Below are positions 1 through 7,249 of a stretch of DNA of 20,593 nt, piece after piece; the first letter of the stretch is position 1; each line of letters opens with the position of its first letter. The stretch comes from Dorea_D hominis. Lineage in GTDB: Bacteria; Bacillota; Clostridia; Lachnospirales; Lachnospiraceae. The position numbers were made by a program, and so were the translations under genes. Below the pieces are notes generated by a model. That model had not been told where the DNA came from, did no database searches, and saw nothing but the letters and a program-made list of their open reading frames with translations. Location of the stretch: assembly GCF_014287705.1 (NCBI RefSeq), contig NZ_JACOOY010000024.1, forward strand, positions 1 to 20,593, in the 5' to 3' direction.

Positions 1-789
1 TGCAAGTATTGCTATGCTTCTTTTATGAAGCGCTTTACCGGGCACAAGGAGGAATGGGGCACTTTCCTTGATGTGAAGCATTGGCCGGAAATTAAAAATC
101 CGAAGAAATATGCCGGACAACGGGTGGTCATCGGTTCTGTGACAGATGGATACAATCCACAGGAGGAGCAATTCGGGAATACCAGAAAACTTCTGGAGCA
201 GCTGATCGGCAGTGACGCAGATATTCTGATCTGCACAAAGTCTGATCTTGTGGTACGGGATATTGATCTGCTGATAAAGCTTGGACGAGTGACCGTTTCA
301 TGGTCGATCAACACACTGGATGAAAATTTCAAGAACGATATGGACTCTGCTTCAAGCATTGAGCGTCGTATCGCTGCTATGAAGCAGGTATATGAAGCAG
401 GGATCCGTACAGTCTGTTTCGTATCCCCGGTATTTCCCGGTATCACGGACTTTGAAGCGATCTTTGAGCGGGTAAAGGATCAGTGCGATCTGTTCTGGCT
501 AGAAAACCTCAATCTTCGGGGTGGCTTCAAAAAGACGATTATGGATTACATAGCAGAGAAACATTCTGACCTTGTGCCGCTTTATGACGAAATCTATAAC
601 AAGCACAACCGCAGCTATTTCAAAACTCTGGAAGAAAAAGCCGAAGAAATGGCAAAGCAATATGACTGTTCCTTTGTTGATAATGAAATGCCCTACGGCA
701 GGGTGCCACAGGGACATCCAATCATCGTAGATTATTTCTATCATGAGGAAGTCCGTGGAACAGAGAATACCGGAAAAAGAAATCGCTAA
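1..789 (+). CDS. SPL-type radical SAM protein, 3' part (possibly 'mobile pair' protein B)
   Basis: The 5' end lies outside the window. The frame opens with CKYCYA, the last two cysteines of the CxxxCxxC motif that binds the 4Fe-4S cluster of radical SAM enzymes, and continues as a barrel fold (GSVTDGYNPQE, ILICTKSD, VSWSINT, VCFVSPVFPGITD) to a basic C-terminus. The overall look is that of the spore-photoproduct-lyase-like family. In Clostridia, members of this type often occur as one half of a radical SAM 'mobile pair' with a MarR regulator; that assignment is from memory of the family and is moderate. The substrate is unknown. The gene is read toward the integrase of the element that begins about 80 bp downstream, and is intact at its 3' end, so it is probably flanking rather than element DNA. 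Confidence 0.8.
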   Translation, partial: CKYCYASFMKRFTGHKEEWGTFLDVKHWPEIKNPKKYAGQRVVIGSVTDGYNPQEEQFGNTRKLLEQLIGSDADILICTKSDLVVRDIDLLIKLGRVTVSWSINTLDENFKNDMDSASSIERRIAAMKQVYEAGIRTVCFVSPVFPGITDFEAIFERVKDQCDLFWLENLNLRGGFKKTIMDYIAEKHSDLVPLYDEIYNKHNRSYFKTLEEKAEEMAKQYDCSFVDNEMPYGRVPQGHPIIVDYFYHEEVRGTENTGKRNR

Positions 790-873
790 ATTCCAGTTTG
801 CCGAAATATCTTTCTAACTTTCCCTATTTTACAGGATTTTCAGCCCATTCATTAGTGAAATGATATGTATTTT

Positions 874-896
874 CCCTTATTTTTGCCCTTATGAGA
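874..896 (+). repeat. Candidate attL direct repeat
   Basis: This 23-nt stretch matches 14920-14942 at 21 of 23 positions (differences at the 6th and 20th bases). It is followed within 25 nt by AAGGGAAATAAGGGAAA, which forms an inverted repeat with the TTTCCCTTATTT at 871-882; the right-hand copy has the same arrangement of CCCTTAT on one side and AAGGG repeats on the other. It lies 30 bp from the integrase stop codon, the usual place for an attachment site and its integrase arm sites. Confidence 0.5.
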
Positions 897-927
897 TAAT
901 CGTAAGGGAAATAAGGGAAAGTTTTAT

Positions 928-2223
928 TTAGTCGTTGCCTGCCACTTTATCAAGTAACTTTGCGGATTCCCGCTTGGCTTTTCTTGTGGAATGGGCGTAG
1001 ACATTCATTGTGGTACTGACATCTGAGTGTCCTAACAGTTCCTGTACATCTTTCGGAGCTGCTCCATTTGCCAGAAGGTTGCTTGTGTAGGTGTGTCGCA
1101 ACTGGTGAAAATGAAATCCTTCAAATCCATCCAGTTTCTGAGCAATCTTCCTGCAAACAATTCCTAACGTGCTTGGCAGTTCCAAACTTCCATCCGGTCT
1201 TAAGCAGACAAAGGATATTTCCTTATAATCTTCTGGAACATTCTCTGTTCCGTCCAGATGATAGAACTCATAGTAAACTCTGTTTTTGTCTTTTACTTCT
1301 CTGTAGTAGTTTTTGTGGTAAAGTTCTCCGTACTGCATTCGGTTTTTAAGTTGTTCCTTTCGGGCATTGCGAAGAATCTCTGCCAGTGTATCTCCAAAAT
1401 CAACAATCCTTACCTTTTTTCGTTTGGTTGGTCCGATGATATTCTTGTGCCTTGAACCATCATATCGGATACTGCGTCTGATCGTAAGGCACTGTTCTTC
1501 AAGATTTACATCCTGCCATGCCAGACCACAGGCTTCACCGATACGAAGTCCTGCATAATAAGCTATCTGGATTGGAAGTATTGCCGGTGGATTGTAATCC
1601 TGTAGAAATTCAATCAGTCTTTCATAATCCTCTCGTGGAATTGGCTGTATATCGCCATCCATGTCATCATCAGAAAACAGGTCAACCTCATCCGTCTGGT
1701 ATTTCAGCTTAATATACTGCATCGGATTGAAAGTGATATATTGCTTTGGTGATACTGCAAACCGGAATGACTGCTGTAATACTGCCGAGAAAGAACGAAT
1801 GTAATCTTTGCTGTAACCTTTTCTTTCTGAACCATCTGGATAAGTGCCACCAAAGGAAAGCAGATCGAAGAAGGCTTGTAAATGCTCAGATGTTACATTT
1901 TTCAACTTTCTCTCTGAAATTGGATGCTTCTTGATGTTGGTAATAGCACCAAGGTAATTCTGGACTGTCCCATTACTGAGAGTACCGGTCTTTAATTCTT
2001 CCTCTGCCCATATATCAAGTAATTCTCCAACTGTAATATTTTCCGACTTTGCAATGAATTTCTTGCTTTCGTAATCGTCCATTGCCTGACGGAGCAGTTT
2101 TTCCGTTTCACTTTTGCTTTCTGTTCCAGCGTATTCTTTCTGAACCAGATTGCCGCTTGCATCTTCTACATAGAAGCGGTAGTACCATTTCTTTCCTTTT
2201 TTTCTTACAGATCCTTTTGCCAT
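928..2223 (-). CDS. Tyrosine recombinase / integrase of the outer element
   Basis: The protein is 431 residues, full length for a Tn916-type integrase. An N-terminal AP2-like arm-binding segment (about 1-45, GSVRKKGKKWYYRF) is followed by a SAM-like core-binding domain (about 62-175) and a catalytic domain with the whole active site: Arg227 (AGLRIGEA), a Lys near 267 (GPTKRKK), His373-x-x-Arg376 (HQLRH), His399 (LLGHS) and nucleophile Tyr409 (NVYAH). The start at 2223 is chosen because AAAGGAG lies about 10 nt upstream; a longer reading has no site. It should cut and rejoin the element ends as a DNA-protein phosphotyrosine intermediate, helped in excision by the Xis encoded at 3188. It reads toward the left end. 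Confidence 0.95.
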   Translation of the reverse strand: MAKGSVRKKGKKWYYRFYVEDASGNLVQKEYAGTESKSETEKLLRQAMDDYESKKFIAKSENITVGELLDIWAEEELKTGTLSNGTVQNYLGAITNIKKHPISERKLKNVTSEHLQAFFDLLSFGGTYPDGSERKGYSKDYIRSFSAVLQQSFRFAVSPKQYITFNPMQYIKLKYQTDEVDLFSDDDMDGDIQPIPREDYERLIEFLQDYNPPAILPIQIAYYAGLRIGEACGLAWQDVNLEEQCLTIRRSIRYDGSRHKNIIGPTKRKKVRIVDFGDTLAEILRNARKEQLKNRMQYGELYHKNYYREVKDKNRVYYEFYHLDGTENVPEDYKEISFVCLRPDGSLELPSTLGIVCRKIAQKLDGFEGFHFHQLRHTYTSNLLANGAAPKDVQELLGHSDVSTTMNVYAHSTRKAKRESAKLLDKVAGND

Positions 2224-2288
2224 AATCGTGTGTCTCCTTTCGATATCAGACAATCGGAACTGATGAAATGCTTCTTGCGTGTAGGCAT

Positions 2289-2308
2289 CTTATGGACAAG
2301 TCCATAAG
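2289..2308. repeat. Perfect 9+2+9 palindrome upstream of the integrase
   Basis: The sequence CTTATGGAC-AA-GTCCATAAG lies in the 160-bp spacer between the XRE gene and the integrase gene. It may be a hairpin in the transcript or a protein site controlling integrase expression. The same 9-mer CTTATGGAC is found at 3932-3940 beside the putative nic region, so a shared binding protein is possible. There is no U-tract to support a terminator. Confidence 0.4.
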
Positions 2309-2383
2309 CCAATTCGCCGCTCGTCAAATCTGTAAACAGCCTGACTTGCTCGTGCTCATTGTATCATAACTCCGGTTGTCGTT

Positions 2384-3013
2384 CTATACCGAATCGGAAT
2401 CCTCATACAAAACTTCTGATAAAAGATTTTCAAGCCTTTGTTCTGCCATTTCCGGTTTCTTGGAATAGAGCCTTACAATATCTGCCATATCATTAAAGGC
2501 ATTAACGGTATGGGTGATCTCCCGGAGAAACATAATCTCGTTATATTCATCATTCGATTCAAATCCCATTGCCTTTGCAATATCCGCTTCATTCGTGTTG
2601 CCCTTGTAATTCTTGCAGGCAAACTGGAATGATTCAAGAAACAGGTTATATTGCTTTAACATCAACAGCAGTAAATCTTTGGAAAAAGCATCTTCCTTTT
2701 TACTAAGGTCGAGAGGTAACTGTTTGAGAATATCGCCCATTGCATCACGAATCTGTAATTCTTTCTTATCCGTAATATCGGTTTCGTATTCATCGGTTTC
2801 CCCCTTGAGCCATTCAATAGATACATGAAGTGCTTCCGAAAGACCTTCCAGCACCATCTTTTTGGTATTGTCAATCGAACCATTCTCATAACGCAGGATT
2901 GTGGAAGCGGTAACTCCCATCTTCTCTGCAACATAAGGCTGTGTCAGATTTAATTCCAGACGACGCTGTTTTGCCCTGCTACCTATCAGCTTGCGTAGTT
3001 CTTTATCTTTCAT
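2384..3013 (-). CDS. XRE-family HTH repressor of the outer element
   Basis: The protein is 209 residues. An N-terminal Cro/C1-type helix-turn-helix (about residues 5-70; LNLTQPYVAEKMGVTASTILRYENG) is followed by a long helical acidic C-terminal region of no recognised fold (about 75-209). AGGAGG precedes the start. It is divergent from xis, with the intergenic region carrying two copies of the same dyad, ATTGCA-N3-TGCAAT, one over its own -35 box and one just after the xis promoter start region. This is the arrangement of an autoregulated lysogeny-type switch keeping excision off. The role as repressor is inferred from this layout; the fold is seen directly. Confidence 0.88.
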   Translation of the reverse strand: MKDKELRKLIGSRAKQRRLELNLTQPYVAEKMGVTASTILRYENGSIDNTKKMVLEGLSEALHVSIEWLKGETDEYETDITDKKELQIRDAMGDILKQLPLDLSKKEDAFSKDLLLLMLKQYNLFLESFQFACKNYKGNTNEADIAKAMGFESNDEYNEIMFLREITHTVNAFNDMADIVRLYSKKPEMAEQRLENLLSEVLYEDSDSV

Positions 3014-3043
3014 GCTGATTGCCTCCTTTTTCGGTATGTATGA

Positions 3044-3072
3044 ATTATAGCATGTACCTCACATAATTGCAA
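3044..3072 (-). promoter_or_regulatory. Promoter of the XRE repressor gene
   Basis: On the minus strand TTGCAA (3067-3072) and TATAAT (3044-3049) are separated by exactly 17 bp, and the start codon follows about 30 bp later. The -35 box lies inside the operator 3066-3080. Confidence 0.8.
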
Positions 3073-3080
3073 TATGCAAT
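3066..3080. promoter_or_regulatory. Operator 1 (ATTGCA-ATA-TGCAAT)
   Basis: This perfect 6+3+6 dyad covers the -35 box of the repressor promoter. The same half-sites and spacing recur at 3155-3169, which marks it as a site for one dimeric regulator, most simply the XRE protein encoded alongside. Confidence 0.7.
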
Positions 3081-3110
3081 ATAATAATTATTTTTAAAAT
3101 TTCATAACGC

Positions 3111-3139
3111 TTGACAACACAATATAAAACCGCTATACT
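3111..3139 (+). promoter_or_regulatory. Promoter of xis
   Basis: TTGACA (3111-3116), a 17-bp spacer and TATACT (3134-3139) make a near-consensus sigma-A promoter 50 bp before the excisionase start. It is divergent from the repressor promoter. Confidence 0.85.
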
Positions 3140-3154
3140 AACAGCACAACAAAA

Positions 3155-3169
3155 ATTGCATAATGCAAT
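3155..3169. promoter_or_regulatory. Operator 2 (ATTGCA-TAA-TGCAAT)
   Basis: This is the second copy of the dyad, placed about 10 bp after the expected xis transcription start and just before the ribosome binding site. Binding here would block xis transcription. Confidence 0.7.
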
Positions 3170-3187
3170 TTATAAGGAGGTGACAAG

Positions 3188-3418
3188 ATGACGGAAAGAA
3201 AGATTGCATTATCCATCGAGGAAGCAGCCGACTATACAGGAATTGGCAGAAACACTTTGAGAAAGCTGGTTGAATGGAAGAAGCTTCCGGTATTAAAGGT
3301 CGGAAGAAAAGTCCTTATTAAAACTGACATTCTGGAAAAGTTCATGGAAGCCAACGAGGGGCGTGATCTGAGGGATAAAGGAAATGTAAAAGCTGTCACA
3401 AGAAATGTGGCAACTTAA
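3188..3418 (+). CDS. Excisionase (Tn916 Xis-like, winged HTH)
   Basis: A 76-residue protein with an AlpA/MerR-like winged HTH over nearly its whole length: LSIEEAADYTGIGRNTLRKLV, then the wing LPVLKVGRKVLIK and the closing helix DILEKFMEA. This is the usual form of excisionases that bend attachment-site DNA and direct the tyrosine integrase to excise. A perfect AAGGAGGTG lies 7 nt upstream. It is transcribed away from the repressor under the two operators and probably leads the transcript that continues into the mobilization genes. A short GGCGG/CCGCC hairpin follows the stop at 3422-3443. Confidence 0.88.
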   Translation: MTERKIALSIEEAADYTGIGRNTLRKLVEWKKLPVLKVGRKVLIKTDILEKFMEANEGRDLRDKGNVKAVTRNVAT

Positions 3419-3562
3419 AAAGGCGGCTTCCTAAGAAACCGCCAAAGGTTCTATCAGACCGAAGCCATGATATACCTACACGCAAGAGGATTATACCATG
3501 TGCTTCTCCTGATATGCAACCGGGAACTGTTGTTTATCGGAAAAAGAAAGGATGAAGACGAT

Positions 3563-3877
3563 ATGGCGAAATCAACAAAGACTTATGAAGAAAGAATACG
3601 TGCATTAGAGAAAAAGGAACAGGAAAGCATTGAAGCTACAAAAAAGCTCATTGCACAGCGGAAGGAACTGGAAAAGCGAAAGAAAGCAGAGGAAAGTAAA
3701 AAACGAACCCATAGGCTCTGTCAGATTGGTGGCGCAGTGGAATCGGTTCTTGGCTGTCCGATTGAGGAGGAAGATTTACCAAAGTTGATAGGCTTCTTAA
3801 AAAGGCAGGAAACAAACGGAAAGTTTTTCTCAAAGGCGATGCAGAAAGAGCCACTTACAGATATGGAGGAAGTGTAA
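3563..3877 (+). CDS. DUF3847-like small protein of mobilization loci
   Basis: The protein is 104 residues: a charged coiled coil (about 1-55, rich in Glu, Lys and Gln) and a compact C-terminal part (RLCQIGGAVESVLG, EEDLPKLIGFLKRQ) that recalls the DUF3847 family found just before MobA/MobL relaxase genes. The function is unknown; its position before oriT suggests an accessory relaxosome or oriT-binding protein (inference). The start at 3563 follows AAAGGA about 12 nt upstream; a longer in-frame reading from 3467 has no good site and an unlikely sequence. GC and codon use resemble the relaxase. Confidence 0.75.
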   Translation: MAKSTKTYEERIRALEKKEQESIEATKKLIAQRKELEKRKKAEESKKRTHRLCQIGGAVESVLGCPIEEEDLPKLIGFLKRQETNGKFFSKAMQKEPLTDMEEV

Positions 3878-4157
3878 TGGCGGAGGGAGTGGTTTTTCCA
3901 TTCCCTTCATTGCCTTTGAATGAAGGGCGCACTTATGGACAACCAGAGGTCGTCCTTATAAGTTTGCCACAAGTGGCAACCGGTCTGCGCTTACGCTTGC
4001 CGGGCTCGTTCCGTCGGCGGGGCTTTCAGCCAGACCTGCTCATGCCGCAGGGGGCACTCTTGCGCAGAGGGCGTTCCGACAGCTTCACTTCTGCCAAACC
4101 AGAAGAAGATGCTGTCGGAAATCAATGCCGGATACGGCAGAAAGGGGGAATCGTATC
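3878..4157. other. Origin of transfer (oriT) region with MOBQ-like nic sequence
   Basis: This 280-bp stretch between two mobilization genes is more GC-rich than its surroundings and dense in dyads. At 3921-3936 the minus strand reads ATAAGTGCGCCCTTCA, matching the TAAGTGCGCCCT nic core known for MOBQ-type relaxases of Gram-positive plasmids. Next to it CTTATGGAC (3932) pairs with GTCCTTATAAG (3951). Further dyads are TTGCCAC-AA-GTGGCAA (3964-3979) and CCGACAGC (4076) with GCTGTCGG (4112). An open frame crosses the region but is judged non-coding. Confidence 0.7.
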
Positions 4158-5879
4158 ATGGCGATATTTCACTTTACAGTAAAGATTGTCGGGCGCAGTA
4201 AAGGAAAATCTGTCATATCCGCATCGGCATATCTTAATGGAGATGTGATGAAGAATGAGGAAACAGGCAGAATCAGTTACTATACTTCCAAAAAGGAAGT
4301 CGTCTACACCAGTCTGATGATGTGCGAAAATGCACCTCCTGAATGGCTGCATGTACCGGAAGAAAATATAAAAAGGTTTCAACAGTCTATCCGTTATAAA
4401 AGAGCGGATGATAAAGATGCCGCACTGGAAAAGTTTAAAATCACATTTCAGAAACAGCGTCTATGGAATGAGGTATTGAAGATAGAAAAAAATGCAGATG
4501 CACAGCTTGGACGCTCATTTGAATTTTCCCTGCCGAAAGAATGGAGCAGACAGGAACAGATTGATTATACAACCGAATATATTCAAAAGACTTTCGTGGA
4601 TAAGGGAATGTGTGTCGACTGGAGCATACACGATAAGGGCGATGGAAACCCACATGTGCATTTACTTGTAACCATGCGACCATTCAATCTGGATCATTCA
4701 TGGGGCAGCAAAGAAGTCAAGGACTGGGATTTTGCCAGAGATACTGACGGAAATATCGTGGTTGATGAATCCCACCCGGACTGGTGGCAGGATAAGAAAA
4801 ATCCTGACCGGCATGGAATCCGCATTCCGGTACTTGATGAAAACGGAGTACAGAAAGTCGGGGCAAGAAACCGAAAACAATGGAAACGGGTTCTGACCGA
4901 TGCTACCGGCTGGAATAATCCAAAGAATTGTGAGTTATGGCGAAGCGAATGGGCTGGGATGTGTAACCGGCATTTATCCATAGACAATCAGATTGACCAC
5001 CGCTCTTATGAAAGACAGGGCAAATTAAAAATCCCTACGATTCATGAGGGTGCGGATGCAAGAAAGATTGAGGAAAAATATCTCACCGGACAGATATGGA
5101 ATGGTTCATGGAAGGTAGAGGAAAACCAGATGATTAAAAAACAAAATGCACTATTGCAAAAGGTAATTGAAACCTTTGGTAAGGTATCCGGTGCATTGTC
5201 GATGTGGAGGGAGTGGTTGAATGACATTAGAAGAAAGCAAAGAAGTAATTCCCATGATGGAAGCAATGATTACACAGATAGAGGAACAGCAGAATATCAT
5301 GGCAGAGATGCTTCAGGAAATACAGGAAAAGGACGAGAAGCTGATGTGCTTTCAGGAGCAGGAAGAACGATTGCAGCAATTAGAGAGCGAATTATCAGAA
5401 CTGCTTCAAATCTTGCCGGATACAGAAGAACTGTTGATACTTCTGGAAGAAAAGACAGACCAGATACAGAAGCTTACAGACGAAAATCAGCAATGGCAGG
5501 AATTGGCACAGAAATTAAACAGCGAGAACCGGCTATTGCAGAAACAGAACAGCGAATTACTGAACTTGAACAGCAATTAGAGAAAGGAAGGTCGATTGAT
5601 GAACGAATTAAGAAACTCAAAGAGCGACGATCAACTGGAAGAGTTGCTTCTGCTGACAGAGCAGATGCAGGAAGAACTCGACCAGAAAGACAGGACTATC
5701 CGGGAACTGAAAATGCAGCTCGACGAATCGCTGACCTTGAACGAGAGGTTAAACAGCGAGAACAGAGCAGGGAACATTCAAGCCTTAAAGAACGACTTGA
5801 GGAAAACAAAAGAATTGTTGCAGAGAGAGAAAGAGAAAACGCACGCTGCCGAAATCATGACAGAGGAATGTCAAGATAA
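4158..5879 (+). CDS. mobL: MobA/MobL-family relaxase
   Basis: A 573-residue relaxase that would nick oriT and pilot the strand during conjugative mobilization. The N-terminal domain (about 1-200) shows the MobA/MobL motifs: AIFHFTVKIVGRSKGKSVIS at the start, SASAYLNGD, and the metal-binding histidine motif HDKGDGNPHVHLLVTMRPF. The nucleophile tyrosine is probably one of those in the first 50 residues. The middle part is accessory; from about residue 355 it turns Arg/Gly/Asp/Glu-rich with no fold seen, and this tail is read from DNA that also encodes two coiled-coil proteins in another frame. AAAGGGGG lies 9 nt before the ATG. The oriT is directly upstream, so it probably acts in cis on that site with transfer machinery from another element. 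Confidence 0.92.
   Translation: MAIFHFTVKIVGRSKGKSVISASAYLNGDVMKNEETGRISYYTSKKEVVYTSLMMCENAPPEWLHVPEENIKRFQQSIRYKRADDKDAALEKFKITFQKQRLWNEVLKIEKNADAQLGRSFEFSLPKEWSRQEQIDYTTEYIQKTFVDKGMCVDWSIHDKGDGNPHVHLLVTMRPFNLDHSWGSKEVKDWDFARDTDGNIVVDESHPDWWQDKKNPDRHGIRIPVLDENGVQKVGARNRKQWKRVLTDATGWNNPKNCELWRSEWAGMCNRHLSIDNQIDHRSYERQGKLKIPTIHEGADARKIEEKYLTGQIWNGSWKVEENQMIKKQNALLQKVIETFGKVSGALSMWREWLNDIRRKQRSNSHDGSNDYTDRGTAEYHGRDASGNTGKGREADVLSGAGRTIAAIRERIIRTASNLAGYRRTVDTSGRKDRPDTEAYRRKSAMAGIGTEIKQREPAIAETEQRITELEQQLEKGRSIDERIKKLKERRSTGRVASADRADAGRTRPERQDYPGTENAARRIADLEREVKQREQSREHSSLKERLEENKRIVAERERENARCRNHDRGMSR
5221..5580 (+). CDS. Coiled-coil protein overlapping the relaxase C-terminus
   Basis: A 119-residue protein almost wholly of heptad-type helix, rich in Glu, Gln and Leu (EEQQNIMAEMLQEIQ, LQQLESELSELLQILP). 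It lies entirely within the relaxase gene in the +1 frame. It has its own start signal, GGAGGG about 9 nt before the ATG, and its composition is that of a real coiled coil, whereas the relaxase frame here is unusual, so I take both frames as translated. It ends 18 nt before the next coiled-coil gene, whose N-terminus resembles it (both contain LNSENR, from a shared 15-nt DNA repeat), suggesting duplication. The function is unknown. Confidence 0.65.
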   Translation: MTLEESKEVIPMMEAMITQIEEQQNIMAEMLQEIQEKDEKLMCFQEQEERLQQLESELSELLQILPDTEELLILLEEKTDQIQKLTDENQQWQELAQKLNSENRLLQKQNSELLNLNSN

Positions 5880-6567
5880 GCTAAGGCAGGCAGAACAGGA
5901 ACGGGACTATGCACTCTCTCATCAGAAAAAAGTAGAGATACCGGTTGAAAAGCCAGTACTCTATCAAAAGTGTGGGAACTGTAACCTGACAGCTTATCTG
6001 AAAGCCAAGGAAAAGTATGATACGCAGAGAGAAAAACTGGCAGGCAGATATAAAACAAAAACAGCCATGTATGAAGCATTGATGTTTCTGCTGATATGGT
6101 ATTCCGTATCAACTACTCTTTTTCAGATGATACGGTCAAAAATATTTATTTCTGATTGCGTGGTATTCTTTGATACAATCGCCACTTTTATACAGACCAT
6201 TGCAGGGTGGATTATACTGACAGGAAAGAACATGGCACAGATTAGTAATGGAATATCCAATCCTGTCGTTGCCGGAATTGTATATTGGCTGATAAGAATA
6301 CTGATCTGCGGTGGATGTTTGGTGGGTGCTGGAATACTTGTAGCATTTATAGAGATAAAGATTGCAGAGTTATATAAGAAGTGCTGTTGGGATATGATTA
6401 CCATAATGGTAATACTTATAAGCATGGCAACAGCTATCTACTTTGGGAAGTGGATAAAGACAACATTGCCAATCAATCTGCTATTTCTCTTATTATTCGT
6501 GCAACTGGTATATGTTGGAATCAGGTGGTATGTAAAGGGATGGCGAGAAACAAGGGGATATCATTAA
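5599..6567 (+). CDS. Coiled-coil membrane protein (DUF6040-like)
   Basis: The protein is 322 residues. Residues 1 to about 110 are Glu/Gln/Leu/Lys-rich coiled coil, overlapping the relaxase gene for 281 bp. A conserved-looking segment follows with a CxxC pair (QKCGNCNLTAYLKAKEKYD), then about five hydrophobic segments: around MFLLIWYSV, DTIATFIQTIAGWIIL, VYWLIRILICGGCLVGAGILV, MITIMVILISMATAIYF and INLLFLLLFVQLVYV. AAAGGAAGG lies 7 nt before the ATG. Proteins annotated DUF6040 in Clostridial mobilization regions look like this, but that name is from memory. It could couple the relaxosome to the membrane or sense envelope state; neither is shown. Confidence 0.78.
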   Translation: MNELRNSKSDDQLEELLLLTEQMQEELDQKDRTIRELKMQLDESLTLNERLNSENRAGNIQALKNDLRKTKELLQREKEKTHAAEIMTEECQDKLRQAEQERDYALSHQKKVEIPVEKPVLYQKCGNCNLTAYLKAKEKYDTQREKLAGRYKTKTAMYEALMFLLIWYSVSTTLFQMIRSKIFISDCVVFFDTIATFIQTIAGWIILTGKNMAQISNGISNPVVAGIVYWLIRILICGGCLVGAGILVAFIEIKIAELYKKCCWDMITIMVILISMATAIYFGKWIKTTLPINLLFLLLFVQLVYVGIRWYVKGWRETRGYH

Positions 6568-6608
6568 AACAAAAATACCGATATTTTATTGGTACTATAT
6601 GTCTTTAC

Positions 6609-6644
6609 TTTCGTGCTAATATATATTATCATATTAGCACGAAA
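6609..6644. promoter_or_regulatory. Perfect 14-bp inverted repeat, AbiEi operator candidate
   Basis: TTTCGTGCTAATAT (6609-6622) and its exact complement (6631-6644) are separated by 8 nt and end at the AAAGGAG ribosome binding site of the antitoxin gene. AbiEi antitoxins are known to bind inverted repeats in their own promoter and repress the operon, so this is the natural operator. An RNA hairpin that hides the ribosome binding site is an alternative. Confidence 0.75.
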
Positions 6645-6655
6645 GGAGAAAGCAT

Positions 6656-7249
6656 ATGACTCAGTTTGAAAAATTAGATTTGTTGTTGCGTGAATGTGGA
6701 GGGACAATTCAGACATTTCAAGTTCTAAATAATGGAATTAGTAAGTCTGTGTTTTATGCATATGTGAAGGAACGAGGATTAGAACAAGCTGCTCATGGTG
6801 TGTATGTATCGCCGGATACGTGGACAGATGCAATGTACCTTTTGCATTTACGTTGTGGTCAAGCTGTATTTTCTCATGAAACTGCATTGTTTTTTCATGA
6901 TTTAACGGACAGAGAGCCTTTGAAATACACCATAACAGTAAGAACTGGATATAATCCAAGTCGTTTGCAGGAAGACGGTTTTCAAGTGTACACAGTAAAA
7001 AAGGATTTACATGAAATAGGAATCATAGCTATGCAGACATCATTCGGACATTCCGTTCCCGTTTATGACATGGAGAGAACAATTTGTGATCTGCTTCGTA
7101 GCAGAAAAAATGTTGAAATGCAGGTCTTTCAAGACGCATTGAAACAATATGCAAAACGTAAGGATAAAAACTTACGGATGCTTATGAAATACGCAGCTAT
7201 GTTTCATGTTGAAAACATACTTAGACCATATTTGGAGGTGTTACTTTAG
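6656..7249 (+). CDS. abiEi: AbiEi-family antitoxin / transcriptional regulator
   Basis: The protein is 197 residues. The N-terminal winged HTH (about 1-55; LLLRECGGTIQTFQVLNNGISKSVF and the GVYVSPDTW turn) is followed by the typical AbiEi body: FSHETALFFHDLTDREP (about 83-99), the VRTGYNPSRL segment, and VYDMERTICDLLRSRKNVE (about 142-160). It is the antitoxin half of a type IV toxin-antitoxin, phage-defence pair, countering the AbiEii nucleotidyltransferase and repressing the operon by its DNA-binding domain. The stop codon is followed directly by the toxin ATG (TAG-ATG). AAAGGAG is 7 nt upstream of the start. The pair lies downstream of the mobilization genes as cargo that would stabilise the element. 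Confidence 0.92.
   Translation: MTQFEKLDLLLRECGGTIQTFQVLNNGISKSVFYAYVKERGLEQAAHGVYVSPDTWTDAMYLLHLRCGQAVFSHETALFFHDLTDREPLKYTITVRTGYNPSRLQEDGFQVYTVKKDLHEIGIIAMQTSFGHSVPVYDMERTICDLLRSRKNVEMQVFQDALKQYAKRKDKNLRMLMKYAAMFHVENILRPYLEVLL

Noticed and set aside
788..800. 13-nt match AAATTCCAGTTTG at 788-800 and 20417-20429 as ends of a larger element
   Set aside because: A match of 13 nt is expected by chance in 20 kb of AT-rich sequence, and neither copy has further flanking similarity.
3877..4182. Open frame of 101 codons through the oriT region
   Set aside because: It overlaps a dense set of dyads and the nic motif, its product is low-complexity and Arg/Pro/Leu-rich, and it runs into the relaxase start in another frame.
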